This document shows, piece after piece, positions 1-8,842 of a stretch of 64,000 nt of DNA. The first letter of the stretch is position 1. The number at the start of each line of letters is the position of its first letter. The position numbers were made by a program, and so were the translations under genes. Below the pieces are notes generated by a model. It was not told the DNA's origin and ran no database searches. It was given only the letters and a program-made list of their open reading frames with translations. The stretch is from Paenibacillus artemisiicola (GTDB lineage Bacteria; Bacillota; Bacilli; Paenibacillales; Paenibacillaceae). The stretch covers positions 92,672 through 156,671 of the forward strand of contig NZ_JAGGDJ010000010.1 in NCBI RefSeq assembly GCF_017652985.1. The letters run 5' to 3'.

Positions 1-144
1 CAGGCGGAGGCGCAATACGAGGCGTTCAACGACGCGCTTCGCGCGTCCGGACTGAAGGTCGAGACCGGCCGGTTCGGCGCCATGATGGACGTGACATTCA
101 CGAATTGGGGACCGGTCACGCTGATCGTCGACAGCAAAGCGTAG
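1..144 (+). CDS. dtd: D-aminoacyl-tRNA deacylase, C-terminal end (partial)
   Basis: The window opens inside this gene; only the last 47 codons are present, ending at TAG 142-144. The visible tail reads through [20 protein letters not shown], which carries the conserved C-terminal GPVT segment that lines the active site of DTD proteins. DTD hydrolyses D-amino acids (and glycine mischarged on tRNA-Ala) from tRNA in the cytoplasm, protecting translation. The N-terminal GGQ-type motif lies outside the window. The position just upstream of hisS-aspS matches the usual Bacillus order relA-dtd-hisS-aspS, so relA is probably upstream (inference). A hairpin terminator follows at 206-229. Confidence 0.85.
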   Translation, partial: QAEAQYEAFNDALRASGLKVETGRFGAMMDVTFTNWGPVTLIVDSKA

Positions 145-205
145 CCGTTTCGAACAGCAACATGTCTACCGGCAATATCCCTAACAGCAGGATAAGCGAA
201 ACAGG

Positions 206-229
206 CGGCATTCAGGCATGCCGTTTTTT
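206..229 (+). terminator. Rho-independent terminator after dtd
   Basis: CGGCAT (206-211), a 6-nt loop and ATGCCG (218-223) form a stem followed at once by six T residues (224-229). It would end the dtd transcript. Confidence 0.75.
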
Positions 230-391
230 GTTGTTCATCATTCGTCGGCGGCTCGAGACCGTCTTATGCGCGCAGCTTTAAATTCCGATGCTTCGGACAC
301 CGCGGGCGGTGTTGAAAACGGACGGGGCGGGCACACTAAAGGCTGACAACGCGCCATCGACAGGCGCCAAGATTAGCGGAGGGTGACCGGA

Positions 392-550
392 ATGCATCAA
401 TCACGCAAGGAACAAGGCATCGAGAGAACGGCCAAACGGCTGCTGTTTGCCGATCGCCGCGAGGCGATCATGCTGGCCCGGGAAGAATCCGGCATCGAAG
501 CGGGCGGCGAACTGGGCCGGGCCGCGGTCGTGCCGCCCAGAATGCCTTGA
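392..550 (+). CDS. Small hypothetical protein (52 aa)
   Basis: This short frame starts at ATG 392 with a good ribosome site (GGAGGGTG, 379-386, 5 nt spacing) and ends at TGA 548-550. The product is charged in its first half (MHQSRKEQG, then ERTAKR and DRREAIMLAREES) and glycine/alanine-rich in its second half. It has no membrane segment, no cysteines and no family I recognise. It lies alone between the dtd terminator and the structured leader of hisS. Codon use resembles the neighbours (GC-rich third positions). The good ribosome site argues for translation, but the short length leaves real doubt. Confidence 0.4.
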   Translation: MHQSRKEQGIERTAKRLLFADRREAIMLAREESGIEAGGELGRAAVVPPRMP

Positions 551-650
551 AGCACGACCGGAAAAGTCGAAGCGAGGCGTAAGGGTTTGTGTCCTAACGA
601 TCGACCGCGGACGCAGGGGTACGAAAAAGGAGCGTAACCGCTTCATATTT

Positions 651-705
651 TGTAATGGAACTGTAACCTGTTTTCAATGATTCTCTAACATGGCGTGCCT
701 ATAAT
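651..705 (+). promoter_or_regulatory. Promoter with four 7-mers at 11-bp period (PHO-box-like)
   Basis: Four related 7-mers begin exactly 11 bp apart: TGTAATG (651), TGTAACC (662), TTCAATG (673) and TCTAACA (684). They are followed after 9 bp by a perfect -10 box TATAAT (700-705) and no recognisable -35 box. Known: response regulators of the PhoB/PhoP (OmpR) family bind 7-bp direct repeats with 4-bp spacers that replace the -35 element. Inference: this is an activator-dependent promoter, possibly phosphate-responsive. Its transcript would start near 712. Confidence 0.45.
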
Positions 706-711
706 AAAAGT

Positions 712-770
712 CGACCCCCTTTTTTGAATATATTATTGATGGACCTACAACTCGTTTGTAGGTTTTTTTC
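712..770 (+). ncRNA. Candidate small RNA of about 60 nt
   Basis: Between the -10 box at 700-705 and the terminator at 743-770 there is room only for a short non-coding transcript. Its 5' part would carry a CCCCCTTTTTT stretch (714-725), the kind of C-rich single-stranded seed known in Firmicute small RNAs that pair with Shine-Dalgarno sequences. The hisS operon has its own promoter downstream (807-835), so this unit is not simply its leader. It could instead be the tail of a transcript from the small gene at 392-550, with the -10 match being chance. Confidence 0.35.
743..770 (+). terminator. Rho-independent terminator
   Basis: ACCTACAA (743-750), loop CTCGT, TTGTAGGT (756-763), then a run of T residues to 769. 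It insulates the upstream units from the hisS promoter at 807-835. Confidence 0.85.
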
Positions 771-806
771 TTTTCTCCGGCTTTCGCTCCGATCCTTCGA
801 TGTATA

Positions 807-835
807 TTGACAGCATAAATCCGGAATGCTATTAT
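807..835 (+). promoter_or_regulatory. Sigma-A promoter of hisS-aspS
   Basis: A consensus -35 box TTGACA (807-812), a 17-bp spacer and TATTAT (830-835) place the transcript start near 842, just before the T-box leader. Confidence 0.75.
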
Positions 836-859
836 AGATGAGATAAAGTGTCGATCCGT

Positions 860-1148
860 TGATAGGAAGATTTCGTTCTACCCGCACCGATACAGAGAGG
901 GATTCCTTGGCTGGAAGAATCCTTGGCGTGCTTGAGCGAGAGGACATCCTGGAGGACATGCGGCGAACCCGCCGGCGATTTCGGGCCGGTTCAGTAGTCG
1001 TATTGCGTAGCCGGGCGTTAACCGGATAAAGCGGGACGAAGGCCGATCGCGGCGAACGTTCCGGAATGTGGGTGGTACCACGACAGCTTCGTTTTCGACA
1101 AGCTCTCGTCCCTTTGGCCTGAACAGGCGGAGGGCGGGAGCTTTTTTA
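860..1148 (+). promoter_or_regulatory. T-box riboswitch leader of hisS-aspS (Asp specifier proposed)
   Basis: The leader carries the T-box sequence TGGGTGGTACCACG (1069-1082; canonical AGGGTGGNACCGCG), whose bulge pairs with the acceptor end of uncharged tRNA. The terminator (AGCTCTCGTCCCT 1101-1113 with AGGGCGGGAGCT 1131-1142, then T6) overlaps the antiterminator 3' half. In Stem I, AGAGAG (894-899) and a GGATTC/GAATCC hairpin form the distal part. TAGGA (863-867) can pair with TCCTG (947-951) as the base, placing GAC (Asp) at 943-945 followed by A in the specifier position. The same stretch GACAT also contains CAT (His) one frame over. Transcription would read through into hisS when the matching tRNA is uncharged. 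Confidence 0.8.
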
Positions 1149-1202
1149 GTCCCCGGCCACCGGGAACTTGGCATGATCATCAGCATATGGGAGGGAATGG
1201 GC

Positions 1203-2453
1203 ATGGCTTTTCAGAAGCCTCCGGGCACGCAGGATTTTTTGCCGGGCGCCGTAGAGAAATGGCAGTACGTCGAACGCGTGGCGCGCGACATTTGCCGGCG
1301 GTTTAATTTCCGCGAAATTCGCACCCCGCTCTTCGAAATGACGGAGCTGTACAAACGGGGCGTCGGCGAAACGACGGACATCGTCGAGAAAGAAATGTAC
1401 ACGTTCACCGACCGCGGCGACCGCAGTCTGACCCTCCGTCCGGAGGGCACGGCCGGTGCCGTCCGCGCGTACGTGGAGAACAAACTGTACGGAGAGCCGG
1501 ACGTATCGAAGCTGTACTACATCGGTCCGATGTTCCGGTACGAGCGCCAGCAGGCGGGCCGGTACCGGCAGTTCCACCAATTCGGCGTGGAGGCGCTCGG
1601 CGCGGTCGATCCGGCGCTGGACGCGGAAGTCATCGCGCTTGGCTACGCGTTCTATGCGGAGTTCGGCCTGAAGGACGTCCGGGTGGAAATCAACTCCGTC
1701 GGCACGCCGGAAGTGCGGGCGGCTTACCGCTCGCGGCTGCTCGCGTTCCTGGAGCCGATGCGCGAGACGCTGTGCAAGGACTGCCAGGCGCGCATGGACC
1801 GCAATCCGCTCCGCGTCCTCGATTGCAAGACCGACCAGCACCGGTTCGACGGCGCGCCGTCCATTCTGGAAAGCCTGGACGACGAGTGCCGGACGCACTT
1901 CGAAGCCGTGCAGCGTAATCTGACGGACATGAATATTCCGTACGTCATCAATCCTCGCCTCGTGCGCGGCCTCGATTACTACACGCACACCGCGTTCGAA
2001 TACAAAGCGGAAGGCATCGGCGCGATCGATACGATCGGCGGCGGCGGGCGGTACAACGGCCTGGTCGCCGAGATCGGCGGCCCGGACCAGCCCGGCGTCG
2101 GCCTCGGCATCGGCCTGGAGCGCACGGTCCTGCTGCTGGAAAGCCAAGGCGTTCAGCTCGATAACCTCCACCGGGTCGACGTGTACCTGGTCGGGCTCGG
2201 GGAAGCGGCGGAGCGCGAGACGACGCGGCTGCTGCACGGGCTGCGCCTGCGCGGCATCGCGGCGGAACGGGATTATCAGAGCCGCAAAATGAAGGCGCAA
2301 TTGAAATCGGCCGATCGGCTGCAAGCGCGCTTCACGGCCATTCTCGGCGACGACGAGCTGCAGCGCGGCGAAATCGCGCTGAAAAACATGGCGACGGGCG
2401 AGCAGACGTTCGTGGCGCTGGACGCGCTGGCGGATGCGATTTTGAAAGGGTAG
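1203..2453 (+). CDS. hisS: Histidine--tRNA ligase
   Basis: This class II synthetase charges tRNA-His with histidine in the cytoplasm. The 416-aa product has the usual length. Motif 2 ([20 protein letters not shown]) and the HisRS-specific peptide [15 protein letters not shown] are clear, and the C-terminal anticodon-binding domain is complete. ATG 1203 was chosen because it has GGGAGGGA just upstream and gives the conserved N-terminus [14 protein letters not shown]; an in-frame extension further upstream would run into the T-box terminator. aspS follows 35 bp later with no terminator between, so the two are co-transcribed under the T-box. Confidence 0.97.
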   Translation: MAFQKPPGTQDFLPGAVEKWQYVERVARDICRRFNFREIRTPLFEMTELYKRGVGETTDIVEKEMYTFTDRGDRSLTLRPEGTAGAVRAYVENKLYGEPDVSKLYYIGPMFRYERQQAGRYRQFHQFGVEALGAVDPALDAEVIALGYAFYAEFGLKDVRVEINSVGTPEVRAAYRSRLLAFLEPMRETLCKDCQARMDRNPLRVLDCKTDQHRFDGAPSILESLDDECRTHFEAVQRNLTDMNIPYVINPRLVRGLDYYTHTAFEYKAEGIGAIDTIGGGGRYNGLVAEIGGPDQPGVGLGIGLERTVLLLESQGVQLDNLHRVDVYLVGLGEAAERETTRLLHGLRLRGIAAERDYQSRKMKAQLKSADRLQARFTAILGDDELQRGEIALKNMATGEQTFVALDALADAILKG

Positions 2454-2488
2454 ATTCATTCATTCACGATCATAAAGGAGACATGAAC

Positions 2489-4309
2489 ATGGTGATGCTT
2501 AAAACGCATGCTTGCGGAACATTGACGAAGGCGGATATCGGACAGACCGTGACGCTGAACGGCTGGGTGCAGCGCCGCCGCGACCTCGGCGGGGTGCTGT
2601 TCATCGACCTGCGCGACCGCACGGGCATCGTGCAAATCGTCTTCAACCCGACCTTCTCCGGCGACGCGCTGGCGATCGCCGACCGCGCGCGCAACGAATA
2701 CGTCCTGGCCGTCCGCGGCCAAGTCGTCGAACGCGACGCCGAGACGGTCAACGCGAACCTCGCGACGGGCGAGATCGAAGTCCGCGTCACCGAAATCGAA
2801 ATCATGAACGCGGCAAAGACGCCGCCGTTCCCGATCGAAGACGGCGTCGAAGTCGACGAGTCGCTTCGCCTGAAGTACCGTTACCTCGACCTGCGCCGTC
2901 CGGAAATGCAGAAAACGCTGCTCCTCCGCTCCAAATCGGCGAAGGTGTTCCGCGACTTCCTCGACGGCCAAGGCTTCATCGACGTGGAAACGCCGATTCT
3001 GACCAAGAGCACGCCGGAAGGCGCGCGCGATTACCTCGTGCCGAGCCGCGTGCACCCGGGTGAATTTTTCGCGCTGCCGCAGTCGCCGCAAATCTTCAAG
3101 CAGCTGCTGATGGTCGGCGGCCTCGAGCGCTATTACCAAATCGCGCGCTGCTTCCGCGACGAAGACCTTCGCGCGGACCGTCAGCCGGAGTTCACCCAGG
3201 TCGACATCGAGACGTCCTTCCTGTCCCAGGACCAGCTGCTGGATATGATGGAAGAGCTCGTCGCGAAGCTGTTCAAGGAAACGATCAACGTGGACATCGC
3301 GCGTCCGTTTCAGCGCATTACGTATGCGGACGCGATGAACAAATACGGCTCCGACAAGCCGGATCTCCGGTTCGGCATGGAAATGGAAGACATCACCGAT
3401 ATCGTGTCTTCGAGCGACGTGAAGGTATTCGCGACCGTATCGGCAAGCGGCGGCGTCGTCAAGGCGCTGAACGCCAAGGGCTGCGCGAGCTGGAGCCGCA
3501 AGGAGCTTGACGACCTGCAGCCGTTCGCGGCGCGCTATGGCGGCAAAGGCCTGGCTTGGGTCACGGTGAAGGAAGGCGAATGGCGCGGACCGATCGTGAA
3601 GTTCTTCAAGCCGGAGGAGATCGCGGCCCTGACGGAGCGGCTCGGCGTCGAGGAAGGCGACCTGCTGCTGTTCTCCGCGGACAAGAAGAAGGTCGTCGCG
3701 GACGTCCTCGGCAACCTGCGCCTCAAGATCGGCAAGCAGCTCGGCCTGATCGACGAATCCCAGTTCAAGCTGGAATGGGTCGTCGACTTCCCGCTGCTCG
3801 GCTACGACGAGGAAGCGAAGCGTTACGTGGCGGAGCATCATCCGTTCACGCGTCCGAACGAAGACGACCTGCACCTGTTCGAGACGAATCCGGGCGAGAT
3901 CCGCGCGCAGGCGTACGATCTCGTGCTGAACGGCTACGAAGTCGGCGGCGGCTCCATGCGGATCTATAAGCGAGACGTGCAGGAAATGATGTTCAAGGCG
4001 CTGGGCTTCACGCTGGAGGAAGCGCGCGAGAAGTTCGGCTTCCTGCTCGACGCGTTCGACTACGGCACGCCTCCGCACGGCGGCATCGCGTTCGGCTTCG
4101 ACCGTCTCGTCATGCTGCTTGCGGGCCGCACGAACCTGCGCGAAACGATCGCGTTCCCGAAAACGGCGAGCGCGACCGACCTGCTCAGCGACGCGCCGTC
4201 CGAAGTCGACATCGCCCAGCTGCAGCAGCTGCATATCCGCACGATCCAGAAGGCCGCGAAGCAGCCTGAGGCAGCGGCGGCGGCATCGGCACAGACCGCC
4301 CAAAACTAA
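2489..4309 (+). CDS. aspS: Aspartate--tRNA ligase
   Basis: This is a bacterial-type AspRS (606 aa) that attaches aspartate to tRNA-Asp. It has an N-terminal OB-fold anticodon-binding domain (about residues 1-105), a class II catalytic core with motif 2 ([20 protein letters not shown]) and motif 3 ([15 protein letters not shown]), and the inserted GAD domain typical of bacteria between them. ATG codons at 2483, 2489 and 2495 are all in frame; 2489 has the best spacing (8 nt) from AAAGGAG (2474-2480). It is the second gene of the hisS operon. An alanine/glutamine-rich tail ([15 protein letters not shown]) extends beyond the catalytic core. Confidence 0.97.
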   Translation: MVMLKTHACGTLTKADIGQTVTLNGWVQRRRDLGGVLFIDLRDRTGIVQIVFNPTFSGDALAIADRARNEYVLAVRGQVVERDAETVNANLATGEIEVRVTEIEIMNAAKTPPFPIEDGVEVDESLRLKYRYLDLRRPEMQKTLLLRSKSAKVFRDFLDGQGFIDVETPILTKSTPEGARDYLVPSRVHPGEFFALPQSPQIFKQLLMVGGLERYYQIARCFRDEDLRADRQPEFTQVDIETSFLSQDQLLDMMEELVAKLFKETINVDIARPFQRITYADAMNKYGSDKPDLRFGMEMEDITDIVSSSDVKVFATVSASGGVVKALNAKGCASWSRKELDDLQPFAARYGGKGLAWVTVKEGEWRGPIVKFFKPEEIAALTERLGVEEGDLLLFSADKKKVVADVLGNLRLKIGKQLGLIDESQFKLEWVVDFPLLGYDEEAKRYVAEHHPFTRPNEDDLHLFETNPGEIRAQAYDLVLNGYEVGGGSMRIYKRDVQEMMFKALGFTLEEAREKFGFLLDAFDYGTPPHGGIAFGFDRLVMLLAGRTNLRETIAFPKTASATDLLSDAPSEVDIAQLQQLHIRTIQKAAKQPEAAAAASAQTAQN

Positions 4310-4317
4310 GCCCTTTC

Positions 4318-4351
4318 CCGGCTTTCGTCCGCCCCGCGCGGCGAAAGCCGG
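4318..4351. repeat. Perfect 10-bp inverted repeat between aspS and tcdA
   Basis: CCGGCTTTCG (4318-4327) and CGAAAGCCGG (4342-4351) form a strong hairpin with a 14-nt loop. No T-run follows, so it is more likely an attenuating or RNA-stabilising hairpin than a full terminator. Confidence 0.5.
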
Positions 4352-4387
4352 ATTCGTTATCTATCGCCTTTGGAGGTGCAAGGAAGG

Positions 4388-5143
4388 ATGCTTCATCAAT
4401 TTTCCCGTACGGAGCTGGCGATCGGCCCGGAGGGATTGGATATCATGAAAGGCAGCACGGTCGCGGTGCTCGGCGTCGGCGGCGTCGGCGCGATGGCGGC
4501 GGAAGCGCTGGCGCGCACGGGCGTCGGCCGGATCATTCTGATCGATAAGGACGTCGTGGACATCACGAACGTCAACCGCCAGATACACGCGCTTACGACG
4601 ACGGTCGGCCAGCCGAAAGCGGAGCTGATGCGCGACCGCATCAAGCTGATCAATCCGGAGTGCGACGCCATCGCGCTTCGCATGTTCTACACGGAGGAGA
4701 CGTACGAGCAGTTGTTCGCGTACAAGCTCGATTACGTCGTCGACGCGTCCGATACGATCATTTACAAGGTGCATCTCATCAAGGAATGCCTGCAGCGGAA
4801 CATTCGGGTCATCTCCAGCATGGGGGCCGCCAACAAGATGGATCCGTCGCGGTTCCGCGTCGCGGACATCTCGCAGACGTCGATGGATCCCGTGGCGCGC
4901 GTCGTTCGCCAGAAGCTGCGGAAGGAAGGCATCAAGCGCGGCGTGAAGGTCGTCTTCTCGACGGAAGAGCCGATCAAGCCGCGCGAAGACGTCACGCAGC
5001 GGATCGTGCCGGAGAACGCGCCGGAGATCCGCAAGGCGAAGCAGCCGCCGGCAAGCAACGCGTACGTGCCGCCGGTGGCCGGCCTGATCATGGTCAGCGC
5101 GGTCGTCAACGATTTGCTCGAAGCGGGAGGACAGGCCCTATGA
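4388..5143 (+). CDS. tcdA: tRNA threonylcarbamoyladenosine dehydratase (TcdA/CsdL)
   Basis: This ThiF/E1-like enzyme uses ATP to cyclise the t6A37 carboxylate of ANN-decoding tRNAs to cyclic t6A. The 251-aa product starts MLHQFSRTELAIG and has the nucleotide-binding glycine motif VLGVGGVGAMAAEALAR, the adenylation-associated DKDVVDITNVNRQ segment, and the characteristic TEEPIKPR stretch of YgdL/CsdL proteins. ATG 4388 was preferred to an upstream in-frame TTG because GGAGGTG (4372-4378) then has normal spacing. Its TGA overlaps the ATG of the next gene (ATGA), indicating translational coupling. Confidence 0.93.
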   Translation: MLHQFSRTELAIGPEGLDIMKGSTVAVLGVGGVGAMAAEALARTGVGRIILIDKDVVDITNVNRQIHALTTTVGQPKAELMRDRIKLINPECDAIALRMFYTEETYEQLFAYKLDYVVDASDTIIYKVHLIKECLQRNIRVISSMGAANKMDPSRFRVADISQTSMDPVARVVRQKLRKEGIKRGVKVVFSTEEPIKPREDVTQRIVPENAPEIRKAKQPPASNAYVPPVAGLIMVSAVVNDLLEAGGQAL

Positions 5144-5805
5144 ACGTGGAATTGATGAACAAGCTGCGGCTGTCGCTCGACATGCGCATCGCGCTGCTGG
5201 AAGCGCCGGACGAATCGTACAAGGAGGCGCTCGGCGCCGAGAACGCCGAGCCGTTCAGCGAGATGGATGCCGGCACGTACGATTTCGTCCTGCTGTTCGC
5301 GAAGGACATCGCGAGCTTGAACGAACATGCGCCGAAAGCGCTCAAAGCCGTGAAGAAGGACGGCCTGCTCTGGATCTGTTATCCGAAGGGCACGTCGAAA
5401 ATCAGAACCGACATCAACCGCGACCGCGGCTGGAAAGCGGTCCGCGACGAAGGCTGGGAAGGCGTCTCGCTCGTCTCCGTCGACGAGACGTGGTCGGCGA
5501 TGCGGTTCCGTCCCGTCGGCGCGGTCCAGACAAGCGCGCGGGCGAAGCGGGCGGCGGACGCCGTCCGCGAGGCGGGCACGGGCGCGGCGAAGGAGCTCGT
5601 CGTGCCGGACGACGTCAAGGCGGCGCTTGCAGCGCTGCCCGAAGCCGAGTCGTTCTTCGCGGAACTGGCCCCGTCGCACCGCAAGGAATACATTCGCTGG
5701 ATCAACGAAGCGAAGCAGGAAGTTACCCGCGCCAAGCGCATCGGCGACATGACGGCGAAGCTGGCGCAGCAGCTGAAGCGCCCGTCGGACAAGCCTCAGG
5801 CATAA
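5140..5805 (+). CDS. YdeI/OmpD-associated family protein
   Basis: The 221-aa soluble protein has two parts. Residues about 1-125 resemble the DUF3052-like fold (the stretch KKDGLLWICYPKGTSKIRTD). Residues about 150-215 match the YdeI/OmpD-associated domain (VPDDVKAALAALPEAESFF, then HRKEYIRWINEAK, then KRIGDMTAKLAQ). Members are annotated as bacteriocin-protection or OmpD-associated proteins in enterobacteria; the biochemical role in Firmicutes is unknown. It is coupled to tcdA by a 4-bp ATGA overlap and ends in a strong terminator. Confidence 0.8.
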   Translation: MNVELMNKLRLSLDMRIALLEAPDESYKEALGAENAEPFSEMDAGTYDFVLLFAKDIASLNEHAPKALKAVKKDGLLWICYPKGTSKIRTDINRDRGWKAVRDEGWEGVSLVSVDETWSAMRFRPVGAVQTSARAKRAADAVREAGTGAAKELVVPDDVKAALAALPEAESFFAELAPSHRKEYIRWINEAKQEVTRAKRIGDMTAKLAQQLKRPSDKPQA

Positions 5806-5868
5806 CGGAATCGCGCGAATGGCTTAGCCCCAATAAGCGGCGCTGAAGAAGCGATGAAGAGCCCAAGA

Positions 5869-5909
5869 AGCAGGATTATCGGATATCCGTCCGGTAGTCC
5901 TGCTTTTTT
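5869..5909 (+). terminator. Strong terminator of the tcdA unit
   Basis: A 15-bp stem (5869-5883 with 5890-5904, including G-U pairs) is followed by TTTTTT (5904-5909). Confidence 0.9.
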
Positions 5910-5943
5910 GTCTAGGCCATGAAATTTGTCCCAATCAACAAAA

Positions 5944-5959
5944 GTTGCCTTGATGAAAC
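5944..5959 (+). promoter_or_regulatory. MntR-like operator
   Basis: GTTGCCTTGATGAAAC matches 13 of 16 positions of the Bacillus MntR box TTTGCCTTAAGGAAAC. It overlaps the -35 element of the mntH promoter, where a manganese-loaded repressor would block RNA polymerase. The MntR gene itself is not in the window. Confidence 0.7.
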
Positions 5960-5978
5960 TTTTTTGGTGGTGTACAAT
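5950..5978 (+). promoter_or_regulatory. Sigma-A promoter of mntH
   Basis: TTGATG (5950-5955), 17-bp spacer, TACAAT (5973-5978). The -35 box lies inside the MntR-like operator. Confidence 0.75.
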
Positions 5979-6062
5979 GAAAATAGGAAACAATGGTTTC
6001 CGCCCTGCATACTTGTAGGTTATAACATAGTGACACTACGAACACGAAGAGGTGAAAGGCAA

Positions 6063-7412
6063 ATGAGTACCAATCAATCGGCTCCGCTGGCGCAAGAAAC
6101 CGGATGGAGACAGAAGAGAGCCCAGAACTCGCTTCCGGAAGTGTACCGCTCGATGAAGATTCCGAAGCACGGTTCATGGTTCCGTAAATTTTTAGCGTTC
6201 GCGGGTCCCGGCTATCTGGTCGCCGTCGGGTACATGGACCCCGGCAACTGGGCGACGGACATCGCCGGCGGTTCCCAATTCGGCTATACGCTGCTCGCCG
6301 TTATTCTGCTGTCGAACCTGATGGCGATCCTGCTTCAAGCGCTGGCCGGCAAGCTGGGCATCGTGACGGGACGCGACCTGGCGCAGGCCTGCCGAGACCA
6401 TTACAGCAAGCCGGTCGCCATGGGGCTCTGGGTGCTGTGCGAGCTCGCCATCGCGGCGTGCGACCTTGCCGAAGTCATCGGCTCGGCGATCGCGCTCAAC
6501 CTGCTGTTCGGCATTCCGCTGATAGCCGGGGTCATTTTGACGGTGCTCGACGTCCTTCTCGTGCTCCTGCTGCAAAATAAAGGCTTCCGGTTCATCGAGT
6601 CGCTCGTGATCGTGCTGATCGTGACGATCGGCGGCTGCTTCCTGATCGAGATGTTCTGGTCCCATCCGCAAATGGGCGAGGTCATGAAAGGCTTCGTGCC
6701 GAGCACGGAGATCATTTCGAACCCCGCGATGCTTTATATCGCGATCGGCATTCTGGGCGCGACGGTCATGCCGCATAATTTGTATTTGCACTCGTCCATC
6801 GTTCAAACGCGGCAGTACGAACAGACCGAGCTCGGCAAACGCCAGGCGATCAAATACGCCACGTGGGATTCCACCATCGCGCTGTTCTTCGCTTTGTTCA
6901 TCAACGCGGCGATTCTGATCATCGCGGCCTCGACGTTCCATACGTCGGGCCACACGGACGTCGCCGAGATCGGCGACGCGTTCCACCTGTTGTCGCCGCT
7001 GCTCGGCACGACCGCGGCAAGCATCCTGTTCGGCGTGGCGCTGCTCGCCTCCGGCCAGAACTCCACGCTGACGGGCACGCTGGCCGGCCAGATCGTGATG
7101 GAGGGCTTCCTCAACATCCGGCTGAAGCCATGGCTGCGCCGCCTGATCACCCGGATGATCGCCGTCGTGCCGGCCGTCATCGTCACTTGGCTGTACGGCG
7201 CGAGCGGCACGGCGGATTTGCTCATCCTGAGCCAGGTCATCCTGTCGCTGCAGCTCTCCTTCGCGGTCATTCCGCTCGTGAAGTTCACGAGCGACAAGGC
7301 GAAGATGGGCAGCTTCGCGAATAAGCTCTGGCTGAAAATACTGGCCTGGTTCGTGGCGATCGTCATCGCCGTCTTGAACATCTACCTGCTGTACCAAACG
7401 TTTGCGGGCTAA
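6063..7412 (+). CDS. mntH: Nramp family Mn2+ transporter MntH
   Basis: This inner-membrane, proton-coupled importer takes up Mn2+ (and other divalent metals). The 449-aa protein has about eleven hydrophobic segments. The two metal-binding motifs are intact: DPGN at residues 59-62 in TM1 and MPHN at 236-239 in TM6. An N-terminal cytosolic stretch of about 45 polar residues precedes TM1. ATG 6063 follows GAGGTGAAAGG at good spacing. The gene stands alone between two terminators. The upstream MntR-like box predicts repression by sufficient manganese. Confidence 0.95.
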   Translation: MSTNQSAPLAQETGWRQKRAQNSLPEVYRSMKIPKHGSWFRKFLAFAGPGYLVAVGYMDPGNWATDIAGGSQFGYTLLAVILLSNLMAILLQALAGKLGIVTGRDLAQACRDHYSKPVAMGLWVLCELAIAACDLAEVIGSAIALNLLFGIPLIAGVILTVLDVLLVLLLQNKGFRFIESLVIVLIVTIGGCFLIEMFWSHPQMGEVMKGFVPSTEIISNPAMLYIAIGILGATVMPHNLYLHSSIVQTRQYEQTELGKRQAIKYATWDSTIALFFALFINAAILIIAASTFHTSGHTDVAEIGDAFHLLSPLLGTTAASILFGVALLASGQNSTLTGTLAGQIVMEGFLNIRLKPWLRRLITRMIAVVPAVIVTWLYGASGTADLLILSQVILSLQLSFAVIPLVKFTSDKAKMGSFANKLWLKILAWFVAIVIAVLNIYLLYQTFAG

Positions 7413-7436
7413 CGCGCGACGCATAACCGGGTTTGG

Positions 7437-7467
7437 GAAGCCTTCTCCGCATGGGGAAGGCTTCTTT
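7437..7467 (+). terminator. Terminator after mntH
   Basis: GAAGCCTTCTCC (7437-7448) pairs with GGGGAAGGCTTC (7453-7464), followed by only three T residues, so efficiency may be moderate. Confidence 0.6.
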
Positions 7468-7537
7468 GCATGCGCGGACGTCGTGGCGAACGTGTGTGCT
7501 TGTATGGTATGATGAACCGGAAAGGAACGTGATTCGG

Positions 7538-8842
7538 ATGGATTTGTTTACCTACCAAGAGGAGGAACGGCAGCCGCAGGCCAAGCTGCTCGCGGACCGG
7601 ATGCGCCCCCAGACGATCGACGACTACATCGGCCAGCGCGACGTCGTCGGTCCCGGCAAGCTGCTGCGACGAGCGATTGAAGGTGACCAAGTGTCTTCGA
7701 TTCTGCTCTACGGCCCTCCGGGCTGCGGGAAGACGACGCTCGCGCATATTATCTCCCAACGGACGCAGGGCGAATTCGTGAAGCTGAACGCGGTCGAGGC
7801 CTCGGTCAAGGACGTCCGGGAGGTCATCGATCGGGCCAAGCTGACCAAGTCGATGTACGGCCGCAAAACGATCCTGTTTCTCGACGAGGTGCACCGCTTC
7901 AACGCTTCCCGCCAGGATGCGCTGCTGCCGGCGGTCGAGCAAGGCATCATCGTGTTCATCGGCGCGACGACCGAGAATCCGTTCCATTACGTCAACGGGG
8001 CGCTGCTGTCCCGGTCGACGCTGTTCCAGCTCGAAGCCTTGACGCGGGAGGACGCGCTCGAAGCGATGCGCCGCGCGCTCGCCGATCCCGTCAAGGGGCT
8101 CGGCTTCATGAAGCTGCAGGTTGCCGAAGACGCGCTGCGGCATATCGCGTCCATGGCGGGCGGCGATATCCGCAGGGCGCTGAACGCGCTGGAGCTGGCG
8201 GCGGTGACGACGCCGTCTCAGCCGGACGGAAGCGTCGCGATCACGCTCGAGGTCGCGGAGGAATCGATCCGCAAGCCGACGATCCGCGCCGACGAGTCGA
8301 CGCAGTACGACGTCTTGTCGGCGTTCCATAAGAGCATCAGAGGATCCAGCGACGCCGCGCTGTTCTGGTTCCTATACGCCGTCGAGAAGCTGGGCATGGA
8401 CCCGATGACCTTCCTGCGCCGCCTCATCGTGGCGTGCAGCGAAGATATCGGGCTCGCCAACCCGCAGGCGATGGTGCAGGCCGTGACGGCGATGGACGCT
8501 TATCATAAGATCGGGTGGCCCGAAGCCAAATACAACATCGCCCAGGCGATCCTGTTCGCGGTGGAGAGCCCCAAGTCCAACGCCGCCGCCGTGGCGATCG
8601 GCAACGTCATGTCGACGATCGAGAGCATCGGGAACGCCGAGGTGCCGCTGCATCTCCGCGACGCCCATTACAGCGGCGCCGCGAAGCTCGGCCACGTGGG
8701 TTACCTGTACCCGCACGATTATCCCGGCCATTACGTGAAGCAGGCGTATCTCCCGGAACGGATCGTCCAAAAGAAATTCTATAGCGCGACCCAGCAGGGC
8801 ATGGAGGACAAGATTCGACAAAATCAGGAGCGGCGCAAGTAG
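7538..8842 (+). CDS. rarA: Replication-associated recombination protein RarA (MgsA)
   Basis: This AAA+ ATPase acts at stalled replication forks and interacts with SSB. The 434-aa product has Walker A GPPGCGKTT (residues 59-67), Walker B ILFLDEVHRFN (about 110-120), a sensor 1 region GATTENP, and the C-terminal MgsA tetramerisation domain (about 260-430) with KIGWPEAKYNIAQA. ATG 7538 follows AAAGGAA. A GTG in frame at 7529 is too close to that ribosome site. An extended -10 (TGGTATGAT, 7505-7513) sits just upstream. The gene is monocistronic by context. Confidence 0.94.
   Translation: MDLFTYQEEERQPQAKLLADRMRPQTIDDYIGQRDVVGPGKLLRRAIEGDQVSSILLYGPPGCGKTTLAHIISQRTQGEFVKLNAVEASVKDVREVIDRAKLTKSMYGRKTILFLDEVHRFNASRQDALLPAVEQGIIVFIGATTENPFHYVNGALLSRSTLFQLEALTREDALEAMRRALADPVKGLGFMKLQVAEDALRHIASMAGGDIRRALNALELAAVTTPSQPDGSVAITLEVAEESIRKPTIRADESTQYDVLSAFHKSIRGSSDAALFWFLYAVEKLGMDPMTFLRRLIVACSEDIGLANPQAMVQAVTAMDAYHKIGWPEAKYNIAQAILFAVESPKSNAAAVAIGNVMSTIESIGNAEVPLHLRDAHYSGAAKLGHVGYLYPHDYPGHYVKQAYLPERIVQKKFYSATQQGMEDKIRQNQERRK

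Noticed and set aside
1068..1202. In-frame N-terminal extension of HisRS from 1068
   Set aside because: It would translate through the T-box and terminator; the conserved protein start and ribosome site are at 1203.
2456..4303. 615-codon open frame antisense to aspS, and a similar long frame antisense to hisS (1146-2459)
   Set aside because: Arg/His/Val-rich compositional shadows of GC-rich genes on the other strand. No ribosome site and no family likeness; aspS and hisS are certain.
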